This document shows, piece by piece, positions 42,941-51,179 of a stretch of 54,322 nt of DNA. The translations under genes were made by a program, and so were the position numbers. The DNA lies in the NCBI GenBank assembly GCA_964573715.1, contig CAZNKR010000007.1, positions 1 through 54,322 of the forward strand. Reading direction: 5' to 3'. Position 1 is the stretch's first letter. Each line of letters begins with the position of its first letter. This stretch comes from SVEL01 sp964573715. Its GTDB lineage: Bacteria > Bacillota > Clostridia > Lachnospirales > Lachnospiraceae. The notes beneath the pieces were generated by a model. The model saw only the letters and a program-made list of their open reading frames with translations, searched no databases and had not been told where the DNA came from.

Positions 42941-43000
42941 TTCAACAGTTATTAATTTTTTACTGCTTCAACAATTATGATTTTTTAGCTGCTTCAACAG
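42941..43000. repeat. 26-bp tandem repeats at the end of the histidine kinase gene
   Basis: Units at 42941-42966 and 42967-42992, with a partial third to 43000, share TTCAACAnTTATnA then TTTTTTA. The kinase's last codons (EAAKKS) lie in the first units and the others are past the stop, so this is a slipped duplication of the gene end. Confidence 0.75.
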
Positions 43001-44471
43001 TAAAGTAAAACTCTACTCCATCTTTGGTGTTTCTAACTCCATAGCTTTGAGATAGAGATTCCATAATAGCCTTAACAATTGATAAACCAATTCCACTTCC
43101 ACCATACTTTCTAGTTCTAGCCTTATCAACCTTATAAAACTTTATCCAAACCTTTTTAATTGAATTCTCTGGTATATTATCCCCAGTATTTCTAATAGAA
43201 ACCTTTACTCTATTATTAATATCGTTTTCAATGATATTATTAACATCAATAAAAATAATTTTTTGACCATCTATGTGATTAATTGCATTGCTAATATAAT
43301 TGGTAATGACTTCAGAAATCTGAAATTCATCTGACCATACATAAAATGGTGTTGAATCATCAAACACAACATGTATATCATTTTCGTCTAAAATAACCTT
43401 AAAGTTTGCCAGAATTTGTTTAATAACTTCAACAATATCAAACTTTTCCATTTCAATTTGAGAATTACCAAATTCTATTTGATTCAATGTTAGAAGCTTC
43501 ATAACCATTTTATTCATTTTATTTGCTTCATCTATAATAACGTCGCAATAATAATCACGACTTTCACTATCATCGTTAACACTTTCCTTAAGCCCCTCTG
43601 CATATCCTGATATTATAGATATTGGGGTCTTTAATTCATGAGAAACATTTGACAAGAACTCTTTTCTCATCTCATCTACTTCTGTTTTCTTTTTTATATC
43701 CTGTTTAAGCACAATATTTGCTTGCTTAAGTTCCATTATATTTGTATAAAGTGTATCTGACATACTATTCATACTTTGTCCAAGTAATCCAATTTCATCA
43801 ACTTCTTTACCCTCATACTTTGCAGAAAAATCTAAATTAGACATTCTTTTTGAAATCGTGGCCAAATTCTTTATTGGTTTCGCTATTGTTATGGATACAA
43901 ATATAATAACTATAGAACAAGTGACTAATAATGCAAAAGCCACATACAACGAAAATCTGTTTGATACCGCTATAGATTCCCTTATTCCGTCTACAGAAGA
44001 TCGCATAACATATACTTCTCCTGAATCTAAAGAACCATACATTTCCAAGTAATTACTATCTGCCACATCATCATATATTTCATAAATAGAGTAATTGTCC
44101 TTTTTGGTTACATGAGTTTTTGAAGTATAATCTTCACCAAAAATAATATCCTTTAATCTTGATAAAAGATTGTCACCCTGTACAGAATAACCGCTGGACA
44201 GCTTAATATTAAGCGATGAATCTATAAGTAATAATGAAATACTATTTTTTTCACAGTTTGAAATAATACCAATAACTGTATCATTTTGAATTGGATTACC
44301 CGAAGAATAAACCTCATTTATCTCCTGGTAAGCTTCAACAAGTTCATTAGTTTTATTATTAATGTAATATCTTTCTAGAAAAATTGAATTAAATAAAGTA
44401 CTAAGAATGACCACACAGGCGGTCATTCCAAATAAAATAATTGCAACTTTTATGCTTAAATGTTTTCGCAT
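42975..44471 (-). CDS. Membrane sensor histidine kinase
   Basis: 498 residues. Membrane helices at about 8-28 and 175-197 flank an outside sensor domain of about 145 residues. A HAMP domain follows (KPIKNLATISKRMSNLDFSA), then the phospho-accepting His in FLSNVSHELKTPISIISGY, the N box NYISNAINHID, and the G boxes RKYGGSGIGLSIVKAIM. It is a standard HisKA/HATPase_c kinase. It follows its response regulator gene by 38 bases, so the two form a two-component system. The signal is not predictable. The start follows GAGG. Confidence 0.94.
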   Translation of the reverse strand: MRKHLSIKVAIILFGMTACVVILSTLFNSIFLERYYINNKTNELVEAYQEINEVYSSGNPIQNDTVIGIISNCEKNSISLLLIDSSLNIKLSSGYSVQGDNLLSRLKDIIFGEDYTSKTHVTKKDNYSIYEIYDDVADSNYLEMYGSLDSGEVYVMRSSVDGIRESIAVSNRFSLYVAFALLVTCSIVIIFVSITIAKPIKNLATISKRMSNLDFSAKYEGKEVDEIGLLGQSMNSMSDTLYTNIMELKQANIVLKQDIKKKTEVDEMRKEFLSNVSHELKTPISIISGYAEGLKESVNDDSESRDYYCDVIIDEANKMNKMVMKLLTLNQIEFGNSQIEMEKFDIVEVIKQILANFKVILDENDIHVVFDDSTPFYVWSDEFQISEVITNYISNAINHIDGQKIIFIDVNNIIENDINNRVKVSIRNTGDNIPENSIKKVWIKFYKVDKARTRKYGGSGIGLSIVKAIMESLSQSYGVRNTKDGVEFYFTVEAAKKS

Positions 44472-44509
44472 TCTATACCTCGAACTTTGATATTAATAGT
44501 TCATGCATT

Positions 44510-45181
44510 CTAAACCTCAAACTTATATCCCATGCCCCATATTGTTTTTATGTAATCTGCTTCATCAGTTAGCTTTGCACGAAGCTTCTTAACATGGGTG
44601 TCTATAGTTCTGGCGTCACCAAAATAATCATAGTTCCAAACATTGTTTAATATCTTTTCCCTTGATAATGCAAGTCCTTTATTTTCAATAAAGTATACTA
44701 AAAGTTCAAACTCCTTAAAGCTTAAATCAATGACATTGCCACACACCTTAACAATATGAGCTGGTTTATTAAGTTCAATATTTCCAACTGTAATAATACC
44801 ATCATCAAGTTTATTGCTTCTTCTTAATATAGCATCAACTCTAGCCACAAGAATCTTTGGACTAAAAGGCTTTGAAATATACTCATCAACGCCTAATTCA
44901 AATCCTAGTAATTCATCCTGCTCATCACCTTTTGCTGTAAGCATAATAACAGGTACTTTAGAATCTTTTCGAATCTCTCTTAAAACCTGAAATCCATCAA
45001 GCTTTGGCATCATAACATCTAGTAATACTAATGAAATATCATTATTCTCATAGAATATCTCCAATGCTTCTTCGCCATCAGCTGCCTCAAGAACTAAGTA
45101 TTCTTTTTTTACCAAAAAGTCCTTAACAAGTTTTCTCATTCTATCTTCATCATCAACTACTAAAACCTTTAAATCTGCCAT
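44510..45181 (-). CDS. OmpR-family response regulator
   Basis: 223 residues. The receiver domain (1-120) has the acidic pair VLVVDDEDRM, the phospho-accepting Asp in LVLLDVMMPKLDG, Thr in IMLTAKGDE and Lys in YISKPFSP. The winged-helix DNA-binding domain (130-223) has FKEFELLVYFIENKGLALSR and RTIDTHVKKLRAKL. It is transcribed just before the sensor kinase. Its targets are unknown; genes nearby, such as the lipoprotein, are candidates. Confidence 0.95.
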   Translation of the reverse strand: MADLKVLVVDDEDRMRKLVKDFLVKKEYLVLEAADGEEALEIFYENNDISLVLLDVMMPKLDGFQVLREIRKDSKVPVIMLTAKGDEQDELLGFELGVDEYISKPFSPKILVARVDAILRRSNKLDDGIITVGNIELNKPAHIVKVCGNVIDLSFKEFELLVYFIENKGLALSREKILNNVWNYDYFGDARTIDTHVKKLRAKLTDEADYIKTIWGMGYKFEV

Positions 45182-45212
45182 AAGTACACCTCAATATTTG
45201 CAAATAATTATT

Positions 45213-45244
45213 AGCCAAAATTTACAAGTTTAAAATTTTTGGCT
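45213..45244. promoter_or_regulatory. Inverted repeat upstream of the response regulator
   Basis: AGCCAAAA and TTTTGGCT enclose 16 bases in the gap between the 184-residue gene and the regulator gene. It may be a weak terminator or an operator for the two-component system. No T run follows. Confidence 0.4.
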
Positions 45245-45277
45245 ATTAATTATTAGCTTTTGGTTGCTAAATATTTA

Positions 45278-45832
45278 TTAATTGTTATTAAGTTCTTCTT
45301 CTCGTTGAATTAAATTCTGCTCTTTAACTTTAAGCTCATCGCTCCATTCAGAGAGATTTTGCTCAATATATTTGTATTGGGAATCGATTCTGTTCTTGTA
45401 GTTAATTATATTAAGATTTTTACTATTACTAGCTACAATAGCAAACAAAATAACAGCAATCAGTAAAACTACATCAAGAATAAGCATATTGATAAATCTA
45501 CCTTTATATGCCGATTCAATTTCTTTTTCAGTTTTCTTTTGTTTACTTTTCGGGGTAGCTATATTACTAATAGTAATGTTTGGAATATCTGCTTCATCAA
45601 TACCAGCACTAAGTAGCTTACTTCGTGTTTCTAGTAAAAAGCTATATCCAACTGGAGTTTTAAACAATCCCTTTTCAATAACCATCTTGTATGTCTCAAG
45701 AACAGTTTCAGGACGTTTAAAATCCATTCTTTTCTTTAAATATTCTACGCCATTGGCTTCATTGGTAGCTTCTTTAGCCATATCCTCGCTAGTAAAAGCA
45801 ATACCTGAAACTACAAAAACTTTATCTGCCAT
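45278..45832 (-). CDS. Unknown membrane protein with coiled-coil tail
   Basis: 184 residues, not recognised. The first 110 residues are a soluble cytoplasmic region (VFVVSGIAFTSEDMAKEATN; RPETVLETYKMVIEKGLFKT). One helix (FINMLILDVVLLIAVILFAI) spans the membrane at about 117-137. The C-terminus is a charged coiled coil (SEWSDELKVKEQNLIQREEE). It starts seven bases after the cyclophilin stop, so the two are co-transcribed. The soluble region suggests a small helical domain; I infer no function. Confidence 0.65.
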   Translation of the reverse strand: MADKVFVVSGIAFTSEDMAKEATNEANGVEYLKKRMDFKRPETVLETYKMVIEKGLFKTPVGYSFLLETRSKLLSAGIDEADIPNITISNIATPKSKQKKTEKEIESAYKGRFINMLILDVVLLIAVILFAIVASNSKNLNIINYKNRIDSQYKYIEQNLSEWSDELKVKEQNLIQREEELNNN

Positions 45833-45839
45833 AAAATCC

Positions 45840-46583
45840 CTACTCTTCGTATGCTCTAATTTCTATCTTTTCAATAATAACGTCGCTAAGTGGCTTATAT
45901 GCACTATTTACAGAAACAGCTGCAATTTTGTCAACAATATCTAGTCCTTCATATACTTGACCAAATACTGTATGAACACCATATAACCAACCACTTCCAC
46001 CATTAGCTTTAAAATAATCTACTAAATCACCATCTACACCAGCTTCTCTAAGCTGTATAACATAGTTTATCTGATAATCCTGTTCTTGAACGATAAAGAA
46101 CTGAGAACCATTGGTATTTTCTCCACTATTTGCCATACACAGAGCGCCTCTAATTGGCATAAGAGAGGTTGAAAATTCATCCTTAAATGGCTCTTTCCAA
46201 ATACTCTCTCCACCTTGACCTGTACCAAGTGGGTCTCCACCCTGAATCATAAAATCATCAATAACTCTATGAAAAGAAACGCCATCATAATAGCCTTCTT
46301 TGGCATGAGTAATGAAATTCTCTACTGCTTTTGGTGCAAGAGTTTCAAAGAACTTAACCTTAATAACACCATAATCTTTAACATAAATCCATGCTGTTAT
46401 CTCACCATCTACCGGATCACTATATTGACAAATATCACTAGGTGTAGTTGTTTCACCAAGATTTGCCTCTACGTATGAATCTTTAAATAACTTATCCTTA
46501 AATATAAATAAAGAAATACAAACTACCACAATAAGTACCACAGCAACTGATATAGCTATAATAATTTTCTTATTCTTTTTCAT
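45840..46583 (-). CDS. Membrane-anchored cyclophilin-type peptidyl-prolyl isomerase
   Basis: 247 residues. An N-terminal helix (IIIAISVAVVLIVVVCISLF) anchors the protein, with the catalytic domain outside the cell. The cyclophilin motifs are clear: YYDGVSFHRVIDDFMIQGGD (catalytic Arg), GALCMANSGENTNGSQFFIV, and VHTVFGQVYEGLDIVDKIAA. It catalyses proline isomerisation in exported proteins. It follows yqeY by eight bases, and the unknown coiled-coil gene follows. Such anchored cyclophilins are common in Clostridia. Confidence 0.93.
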   Translation of the reverse strand: MKKNKKIIIAISVAVVLIVVVCISLFIFKDKLFKDSYVEANLGETTTPSDICQYSDPVDGEITAWIYVKDYGVIKVKFFETLAPKAVENFITHAKEGYYDGVSFHRVIDDFMIQGGDPLGTGQGGESIWKEPFKDEFSTSLMPIRGALCMANSGENTNGSQFFIVQEQDYQINYVIQLREAGVDGDLVDYFKANGGSGWLYGVHTVFGQVYEGLDIVDKIAAVSVNSAYKPLSDVIIEKIEIRAYEE

Positions 46584-46590
46584 GTCTCAC

Positions 46591-47028
46591 CTACTTGCAA
46601 AGATCGGCAACTACTGCACTAATAACCTTTCCATCAGCCTTTCCCTTTAGTTCACCCATAACAGCTTTCATAATATTACCCTTGTTCTTTGTGGCAACAA
46701 CTTCTGCATATTTTGAGTTAAGTAAATCTTTAATCTCGTCTTCCCTCATCATCTTTGGTGCATATTCAGATACAACACTGAGTCTAAACTCATACTGTTC
46801 CTTAAGATCAGTTCTGTCAGCAGGACAAGTTTCAACCTGTTCTTTAACAGTCTTTAGTTCCTTAAGAACCGCTCTATCTACTAATTCATCAGGAATATCA
46901 TCTCTTTTTCCCTCATCAATAGCAAGTTTTTTAACTGCTGAAACCAATGAAGAAATAGTTTCCTTTCTTTCTTTATCTCTAGCCTTCATAGCTGCTATCA
47001 TGTCTTTTTGTAAAGTTGCGAAATTCAT
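46591..47028 (-). CDS. YqeY (GatB/YqeY domain) protein
   Basis: 145 residues. It has the usual YqeY features: FATLQKDMIAAMKARDKERK at the start, SSLVSAVKKLAIDEGKRDDI in the middle, and GNIMKAVMGELKGKADGKVI at the end. The domain resembles the tRNA-binding tail of GatB, and YqeY may act with aminoacyl-tRNA, but its role is not proven. It is often next to rpsU; here rpsU is 30 kb away. It heads a three-gene transcript with the cyclophilin and the coiled-coil gene. Confidence 0.92.
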   Translation of the reverse strand: MNFATLQKDMIAAMKARDKERKETISSLVSAVKKLAIDEGKRDDIPDELVDRAVLKELKTVKEQVETCPADRTDLKEQYEFRLSVVSEYAPKMMREDEIKDLLNSKYAEVVATKNKGNIMKAVMGELKGKADGKVISAVVADLCK

Positions 47029-47179
47029 AATATACCTCCATTTTTAAAGTTGTATTTAGTATATACTAAACCCACATTTGTATCAACCTTTGAAGATTGA
47101 AAAATGTGGATTTATAGTAAGAATAATTGATTGTAAAATTAATTAGTTGTAATAATCATTAATTAGTTGAAATACTAAT

Positions 47180-48169
47180 TTATAGTAATGTTGCTCTTAG
47201 TTCTTCCCCACTCTTATCTAATAGATAAGCTGGTGGAACATCAAGAACTGTCTTACATCCACTCATCCCTTCATTTTTCATTCTCATTGCAGCTCTTGCA
47301 TAAGCAATAAGAACACTTGTTGTAAACTCAGGATTTGAGTCAAGCTTTAAGCTATATTCAATCACATGCTTATTTTCTTTATTCATGCCTGTCTTTCCCG
47401 TACGGAATACAAAACCACCATGAGCCATACCTGAATGATTTGTAAGAAGTTCTTCTTCACTAATGAAATGTACTGTTGTGTTATAATCCGAGAAATAGTT
47501 TGGCATAGTCTTGATTTCATTTTCAACATATGCTGCATCTGCGCCCTCTTCAAGAACAACAAAACACTCTCTTGTATGCTTTTGTCTAGTTGTAAGTGTA
47601 GGATTTTCACCATTTCTAACTGCTTCTAATGCACTTTCTACTGGAATAGTATACTGCTTAGCATTTTTAACGCCTTTTATTCTTCTAATAGCATCAGAAT
47701 GTCCCTGGCTTACGCCCTTGCCCCAGAATGTATAGTCATTACCATCTGGTAAAATAGCATTTGCATAAACTCTATTAAGGGAAAACATACCTGGGTCCCA
47801 GCCTACTGATATCATAGCAATGTTTCCAGCAGCTTTTGCTTTTGCATCAACATTAGCAAAATGCTCTGGTATTTTTGCATGTGCATCAAAACTATCAATA
47901 ACATTAAAATATGAAACATACTCTGGTGTTTGAACTGGAAGGTCTGTAGCTGAACCTCCACAAAGAATCATAACATCTATTTTGCCTTTCCAATCTTCTA
48001 TATCTGAAATACTACATACAGGAACATTTGGAGTATAAATACTAACAGACTTTGGATCTCTTCTTGTAAATACCGCTACAAGTTCCATATCAGCAGCTGC
48101 TTTTACTGCGAATTCAACACCTTTTCCTAAATTTCCATAACCAATAATTCCTATTCTTGTCATCACATT
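47180..48169 (-). CDS. ddh: Meso-diaminopimelate dehydrogenase
   Basis: 329 residues. It makes meso-DAP from tetrahydrodipicolinate in one NADPH-dependent step, a shortcut to lysine and peptidoglycan precursors. The NADP motif RIGIIGYGNLGKGVEFAV and the substrate region AMISVGWDPGMFSLNRVYAN, FWGKGVSQGHSDAIRRIKGV are diagnostic. The GTG/ATG choice is mild: I use ATG 48169, with AAGGA upstream; the longer frame extends into the leader. The gene stands alone with a possible structured leader. Confidence 0.94.
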   Translation of the reverse strand, partial: NVMTRIGIIGYGNLGKGVEFAVKAAADMELVAVFTRRDPKSVSIYTPNVPVCSISDIEDWKGKIDVMILCGGSATDLPVQTPEYVSYFNVIDSFDAHAKIPEHFANVDAKAKAAGNIAMISVGWDPGMFSLNRVYANAILPDGNDYTFWGKGVSQGHSDAIRRIKGVKNAKQYTIPVESALEAVRNGENPTLTTRQKHTRECFVVLEEGADAAYVENEIKTMPNYFSDYNTTVHFISEEELLTNHSGMAHGGFVFRTGKTGMNKENKHVIEYSLKLDSNPEFTTSVLIAYARAAMRMKNEGMSGCKTVLDVPPAYLLDKSGEELRATLL

Positions 48170-48216
48170 AATTCCTTTCACATTTACAATAATTTGCCAA
48201 TTGATAATTGACACAC

Positions 48217-48272
48217 ATATCCAATAATGATACCCTTTATAGGTTGTGCCTTAAACACTATCACTTGGATAT
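48217..48272 (-). promoter_or_regulatory. Possible three-way-junction RNA upstream of ddh
   Basis: On the minus strand ATATCCAA pairs with TTGGATAT, TGATA with TATCA inside it, and two short hairpins follow within (GTG...CAC and ACC...GGGT). It lies about 48 bases before the ddh start. It does not match any riboswitch family I could recall. It could be a chance structure. Confidence 0.35.
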
Positions 48273-48316
48273 AAAAAACCACAAGTATTTTACCACATTA
48301 ATAGAAAAGAGGAAAT

Positions 48317-48863
48317 ATTTTTACGACAAAAGATAAAATAAAAAGATATATATTGTTTTTTATCGGTCTATTCATTAATTCTTTAGGTGTAAGTTTTATA
48401 ACTAAATCAATCCTTGGTACTTCACCTATTTCATCAATCCCCTTCGTTTTAAGCTTAAATCTTCCACTTACTCTAGGTAAGTTTACTATAATATTTAATC
48501 TTTTACTAATAGCATTACAAATAGCCATTTTAAAGAAAAACTTTAAACTAGAGCATCTACTTCAAATACCTGTTACTGTGTTATTTGGATATTTTATAGA
48601 TATCACTATGAGTATGCTATCCTTCATAAATCCGAACTCTTATATTTTTGCTTTCATTTATTTAATAATCGGCTGTATAATATTAGGCTTTGGAGTGTAT
48701 ACTGAGGTACTTGCAAATGTAGTAATGCTCCCTGGCGAATCCTTAGTAAGAGCAATCTCTACTACCTTTAATAAAGAATTCGGTACAACAAAATTTGTAA
48801 AAGCACTTCAATTTTCTACCTGAAAAGCTATTTGAAGCCGATGAAACAAACATAGAGAACTAA
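48317..48863 (+). pseudogene. Decayed YczE/DUF6198-like membrane protein gene
   Basis: The reading frame encodes four or five membrane segments of the YczE-type (YILFFIGLFINSLGVSFITK, ILGTSPISSIPFVLSLNLP, GVYTEVLANVVMLPGESLVR), then stops soon after FNKEFGTTKF. Two lesions show decay. The 5' end has a ribosome site (AGAGGA) but no ATG in frame, only ATT or ACG codons where a start is expected. At the 3' end the natural tail (KHFNFLPEKLFEADETNIEN) lies in a different frame right after the break, which implies an internal deletion. Translation of this protein is probably lost. Confidence 0.7.
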
Positions 48864-48873
48864 TATCTTGTAA

Positions 48874-49296
48874 TCACTCAAATATTTCTCCGTAAATATC
48901 ATATATATCATCAAGATTTATCCTGTTGTTAACTAACTGGATAAATCTTAGATTAGAATCAAGCTTCGCCACCATACCTGTAAGTTCTAAATAAATACCT
49001 GTATCAGCTTCTAAATCCTTTTTAAAATAAATAACCGTAACCATTGGATGATTCTTGTTTTGTAGCTTTGATGCTATCTGCCTAAAACGCAAATCAAGCC
49101 TTTCCTTCATATCTTCTGACAATTCTGACTTTGGAACAACAATTTTTTGCTTTTTAGAAATCTCTTCTTCATATCCCTTTAGTGCCGCAAATGGTAAAAA
49201 AATCTTTGCTCTATTTGACAAATCCATCCTAGGTCTGGCCTTTGAATTCTCTGGTGGCCATTTAGTATCAATAATTCCACTATAATTTTTATTCAT
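48874..49296 (-). CDS. YolD-like protein
   Basis: 140 residues. RAKIFLPFAALKGYEEEISK and the end segment YGEIFE, with a beta-rich core (HPMVTVIYFKKDLEADTGIY), fit the YolD-like family, which is usually encoded with Y-family DNA polymerases of the UvrX/YqjW type in Firmicutes and thought to serve as a partner of the polymerase. Here its ATG is two bases after the polymerase stop, which confirms the pairing. It has no enzyme motifs. Confidence 0.8.
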   Translation of the reverse strand: MNKNYSGIIDTKWPPENSKARPRMDLSNRAKIFLPFAALKGYEEEISKKQKIVVPKSELSEDMKERLDLRFRQIASKLQNKNHPMVTVIYFKKDLEADTGIYLELTGMVAKLDSNLRFIQLVNNRINLDDIYDIYGEIFE

Positions 49297-49298
49297 AG

Positions 49299-50669
49299 CT
49301 ATGCCTTATGCCCACCAATCTGCTTATTTCTCTCAATGGTAGTGGCTCCTTCCTCTAGATTTGTTCCTTTAAGTATGGCATTTTTACCAAACTTCTTTTG
49401 AATGGAAAGCATAGCCTTTTGCATCTTTCTTTCTCTTTCTAACTGAAATGGATCCGTAAATAAATCATACTGCTCATAAGCTTCTTCAATAACATTTTGA
49501 GCCGTAATCCCTATACGTCTAGCAAATAATCTTTTATCAAAAATCCTTTCAAAGAGCTTCATAATCTCATCAACAATTCTAGCAGTGGATGATGTATGAC
49601 TTCCAAAAGAAACTGTTCCATGTGTAGGCTTTGGAACTGCCCTTCCATAATGATCTACAACCACATCTCCAAAATAAGTACCTTCATCTACACTAATCCT
49701 GTCATACCCAATATCAAGTGTTATCGCATTTGTAACAAGCTGCTTATCCACTAAATCTAATATAAGAAGCTCGGTCATCTCCCTTATAATAATAGCTGTC
49801 TTCTTGTAATCGTAAGGGCAAGTAAGCACCTGACCCGAGCTAATAGAATTAACCTTAGAATGATATCCCTTTATATCACTAAGTCCTACAGACTCATATC
49901 CCCACGCATGATCAATCATAATCTCAGCATCAACACCAAATAACTTGTACAAAAAATCTTCATTGTGCAGTGACATAAGAGCAATATCTCCCATAGTATA
50001 CATGCCATTTTGCTCTAGCTTTCTAGCTATACCTGGACCAGTTCGCCAAAAATCTGTAAGAGGCCTATGTTCCCACAAAGACTGTCTAAAGCTTTTCATA
50101 TCTAGAACAGCAATACGCACACCATCTTCATCTGCCTTAACATGCTTTGCTACAATATCCATAGCAATCTTACACAAATAAAGATTCGGAGCAATGCCTG
50201 CCGTGGCTGTAATCCCAGTCTCACGCAAAATATCCTTAATAACTTTAGTAGCAAGCTCCACAGAATCAAGACCATAAAGATTCATATAATTGGTAGCGTC
50301 TATAAAAACCTCATCTATACTATATACATGTATATCCTCATAGCTAAAATACTTCAAATAAACTCCATAAATCCTGGCTGAATACTCCATATATAATGCC
50401 ATCCTAGGAATAGCAGTAATATACTCAACAGTCACATTGGTCTTTCGCTTAATATCTCTAAGCTTCTGCTCTACCTCAAATAATCTGCTTCTACCAGATA
50501 ATCCATAAGCCTTAAGACTAGGAGTAACTGCAAGACAAATAGTCTTCTCTGTTCTGGATGCATCTGCAACCACAAGATTCGTGGTCAAAGGATTCAACCC
50601 TCTCTCAACACACTCCACTGATGCATAAAATGACTTTAAATCAATTGCTAAATATGTCTTTTCTTCCAT
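49299..50669 (-). CDS. Y-family DNA polymerase (UvrX/UmuC-like)
   Basis: 456 residues. Catalytic acidic residues lie in TYLAIDLKSFYASVECVERG and IHVYSIDEVFIDATNYM (motif SIDE). The palm-thumb linker region ATAGIAPNLYLCKIAMDIVA and FWRTGPGIARKLEQNGMYTM (helix-hairpin-helix) follow, and the little-finger domain fills the rest. It is a translesion polymerase of the ImpB/MucB/SamB group, used during DNA-damage bypass. It is the first gene of a two-gene operon with yolD and lies just downstream of a LexA-like box. Confidence 0.93.
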   Translation of the reverse strand: MEEKTYLAIDLKSFYASVECVERGLNPLTTNLVVADASRTEKTICLAVTPSLKAYGLSGRSRLFEVEQKLRDIKRKTNVTVEYITAIPRMALYMEYSARIYGVYLKYFSYEDIHVYSIDEVFIDATNYMNLYGLDSVELATKVIKDILRETGITATAGIAPNLYLCKIAMDIVAKHVKADEDGVRIAVLDMKSFRQSLWEHRPLTDFWRTGPGIARKLEQNGMYTMGDIALMSLHNEDFLYKLFGVDAEIMIDHAWGYESVGLSDIKGYHSKVNSISSGQVLTCPYDYKKTAIIIREMTELLILDLVDKQLVTNAITLDIGYDRISVDEGTYFGDVVVDHYGRAVPKPTHGTVSFGSHTSSTARIVDEIMKLFERIFDKRLFARRIGITAQNVIEEAYEQYDLFTDPFQLERERKMQKAMLSIQKKFGKNAILKGTNLEEGATTIERNKQIGGHKA

Positions 50670-50705
50670 AATACACCTACAAATACGTCAACTTTCCTAA
50701 AAATG

Positions 50706-50745
50706 ATTATAGCACATATTTTTGGTTTATGCAAACACTTGTTCG
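50706..50745 (-). promoter_or_regulatory. Promoter with overlapping LexA-like SOS box
   Basis: Minus-strand TTTGCA (50730-50735), an 18-base spacer and a perfect TATAAT (50706-50711) with extended TGC. The palindrome CGAACAAGTGTTTG (50732-50745) overlaps the -35 box and matches the Firmicutes LexA consensus CGAACatatGTTCG except for one half-site base. LexA would block the -35 box. Confidence 0.75.
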
Positions 50746-50758
50746 ATTAAAATAATTT

Positions 50759-51160
50759 CTAAAATATTTTCTCAATCTTATCAATCAATGTGATATCTGC
50801 CGGAAGCCATGCAACCGTTCTCAATTCTTCTTTGGTTAACCACTTAGCATCTTCATGTTCTTTTAACACAAGATTTCCTGATATGATATCAGCCCAAAAG
50901 CAATCCATCGATAAACGAAATGTTGGATAATCAAATTCAATGGTATCAATTAAATCTCCTACATGGATATTTATCTCAAGTTCCTCTTGTATTTCACGAA
51001 TCAAAGCTGTTTGTGGTGTTTCTCCTTCTTCAATTTTCCCACCTGGGAACTCCCATCCACCTTTTAAATCTCCGTAGCCTCTTTGGGTTGCAAATATAAT
51101 TGGCTGACCTATTTCATTCACTGCTCTTATTACTGCAGCTACAACTCTTATGGTTTTCAT
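50759..51160 (-). CDS. NUDIX hydrolase (MutT-like)
   Basis: 133 residues. The NUDIX box reads GGKIEEGETPQTALIREIQE followed by ELEI, with the catalytic Glu residues in place. The family includes 8-oxo-dGTP and other (deoxy)nucleoside triphosphate pyrophosphohydrolases. WEFPGG just before the box and WADI later fit the MutT-type group. I start at ATG 51160 with GAGGAA upstream; the longer frame reads into the metallopeptidase gene. It is 19 bases after the metallopeptidase stop, so the two genes are co-transcribed with the DUF3427 helicase. Confidence 0.93.
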   Translation of the reverse strand: MKTIRVVAAVIRAVNEIGQPIIFATQRGYGDLKGGWEFPGGKIEEGETPQTALIREIQEELEINIHVGDLIDTIEFDYPTFRLSMDCFWADIISGNLVLKEHEDAKWLTKEELRTVAWLPADITLIDKIEKIF

Positions 51161-51179
51161 TTTAGTTTTTCCTCTTTTT

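Noticed and set aside
42941..43000. Short tandem repeats that might suggest a CRISPR array
   Set aside because: Units are directly adjacent with no unique spacers, and there are no cas genes; they arise from duplication of the kinase gene end.
48217..48272. Known riboswitch (lysine, SAM, THF, preQ1 or purine type) before ddh
   Set aside because: The element is too short for the lysine class, and none of the conserved core sequences I know is present.
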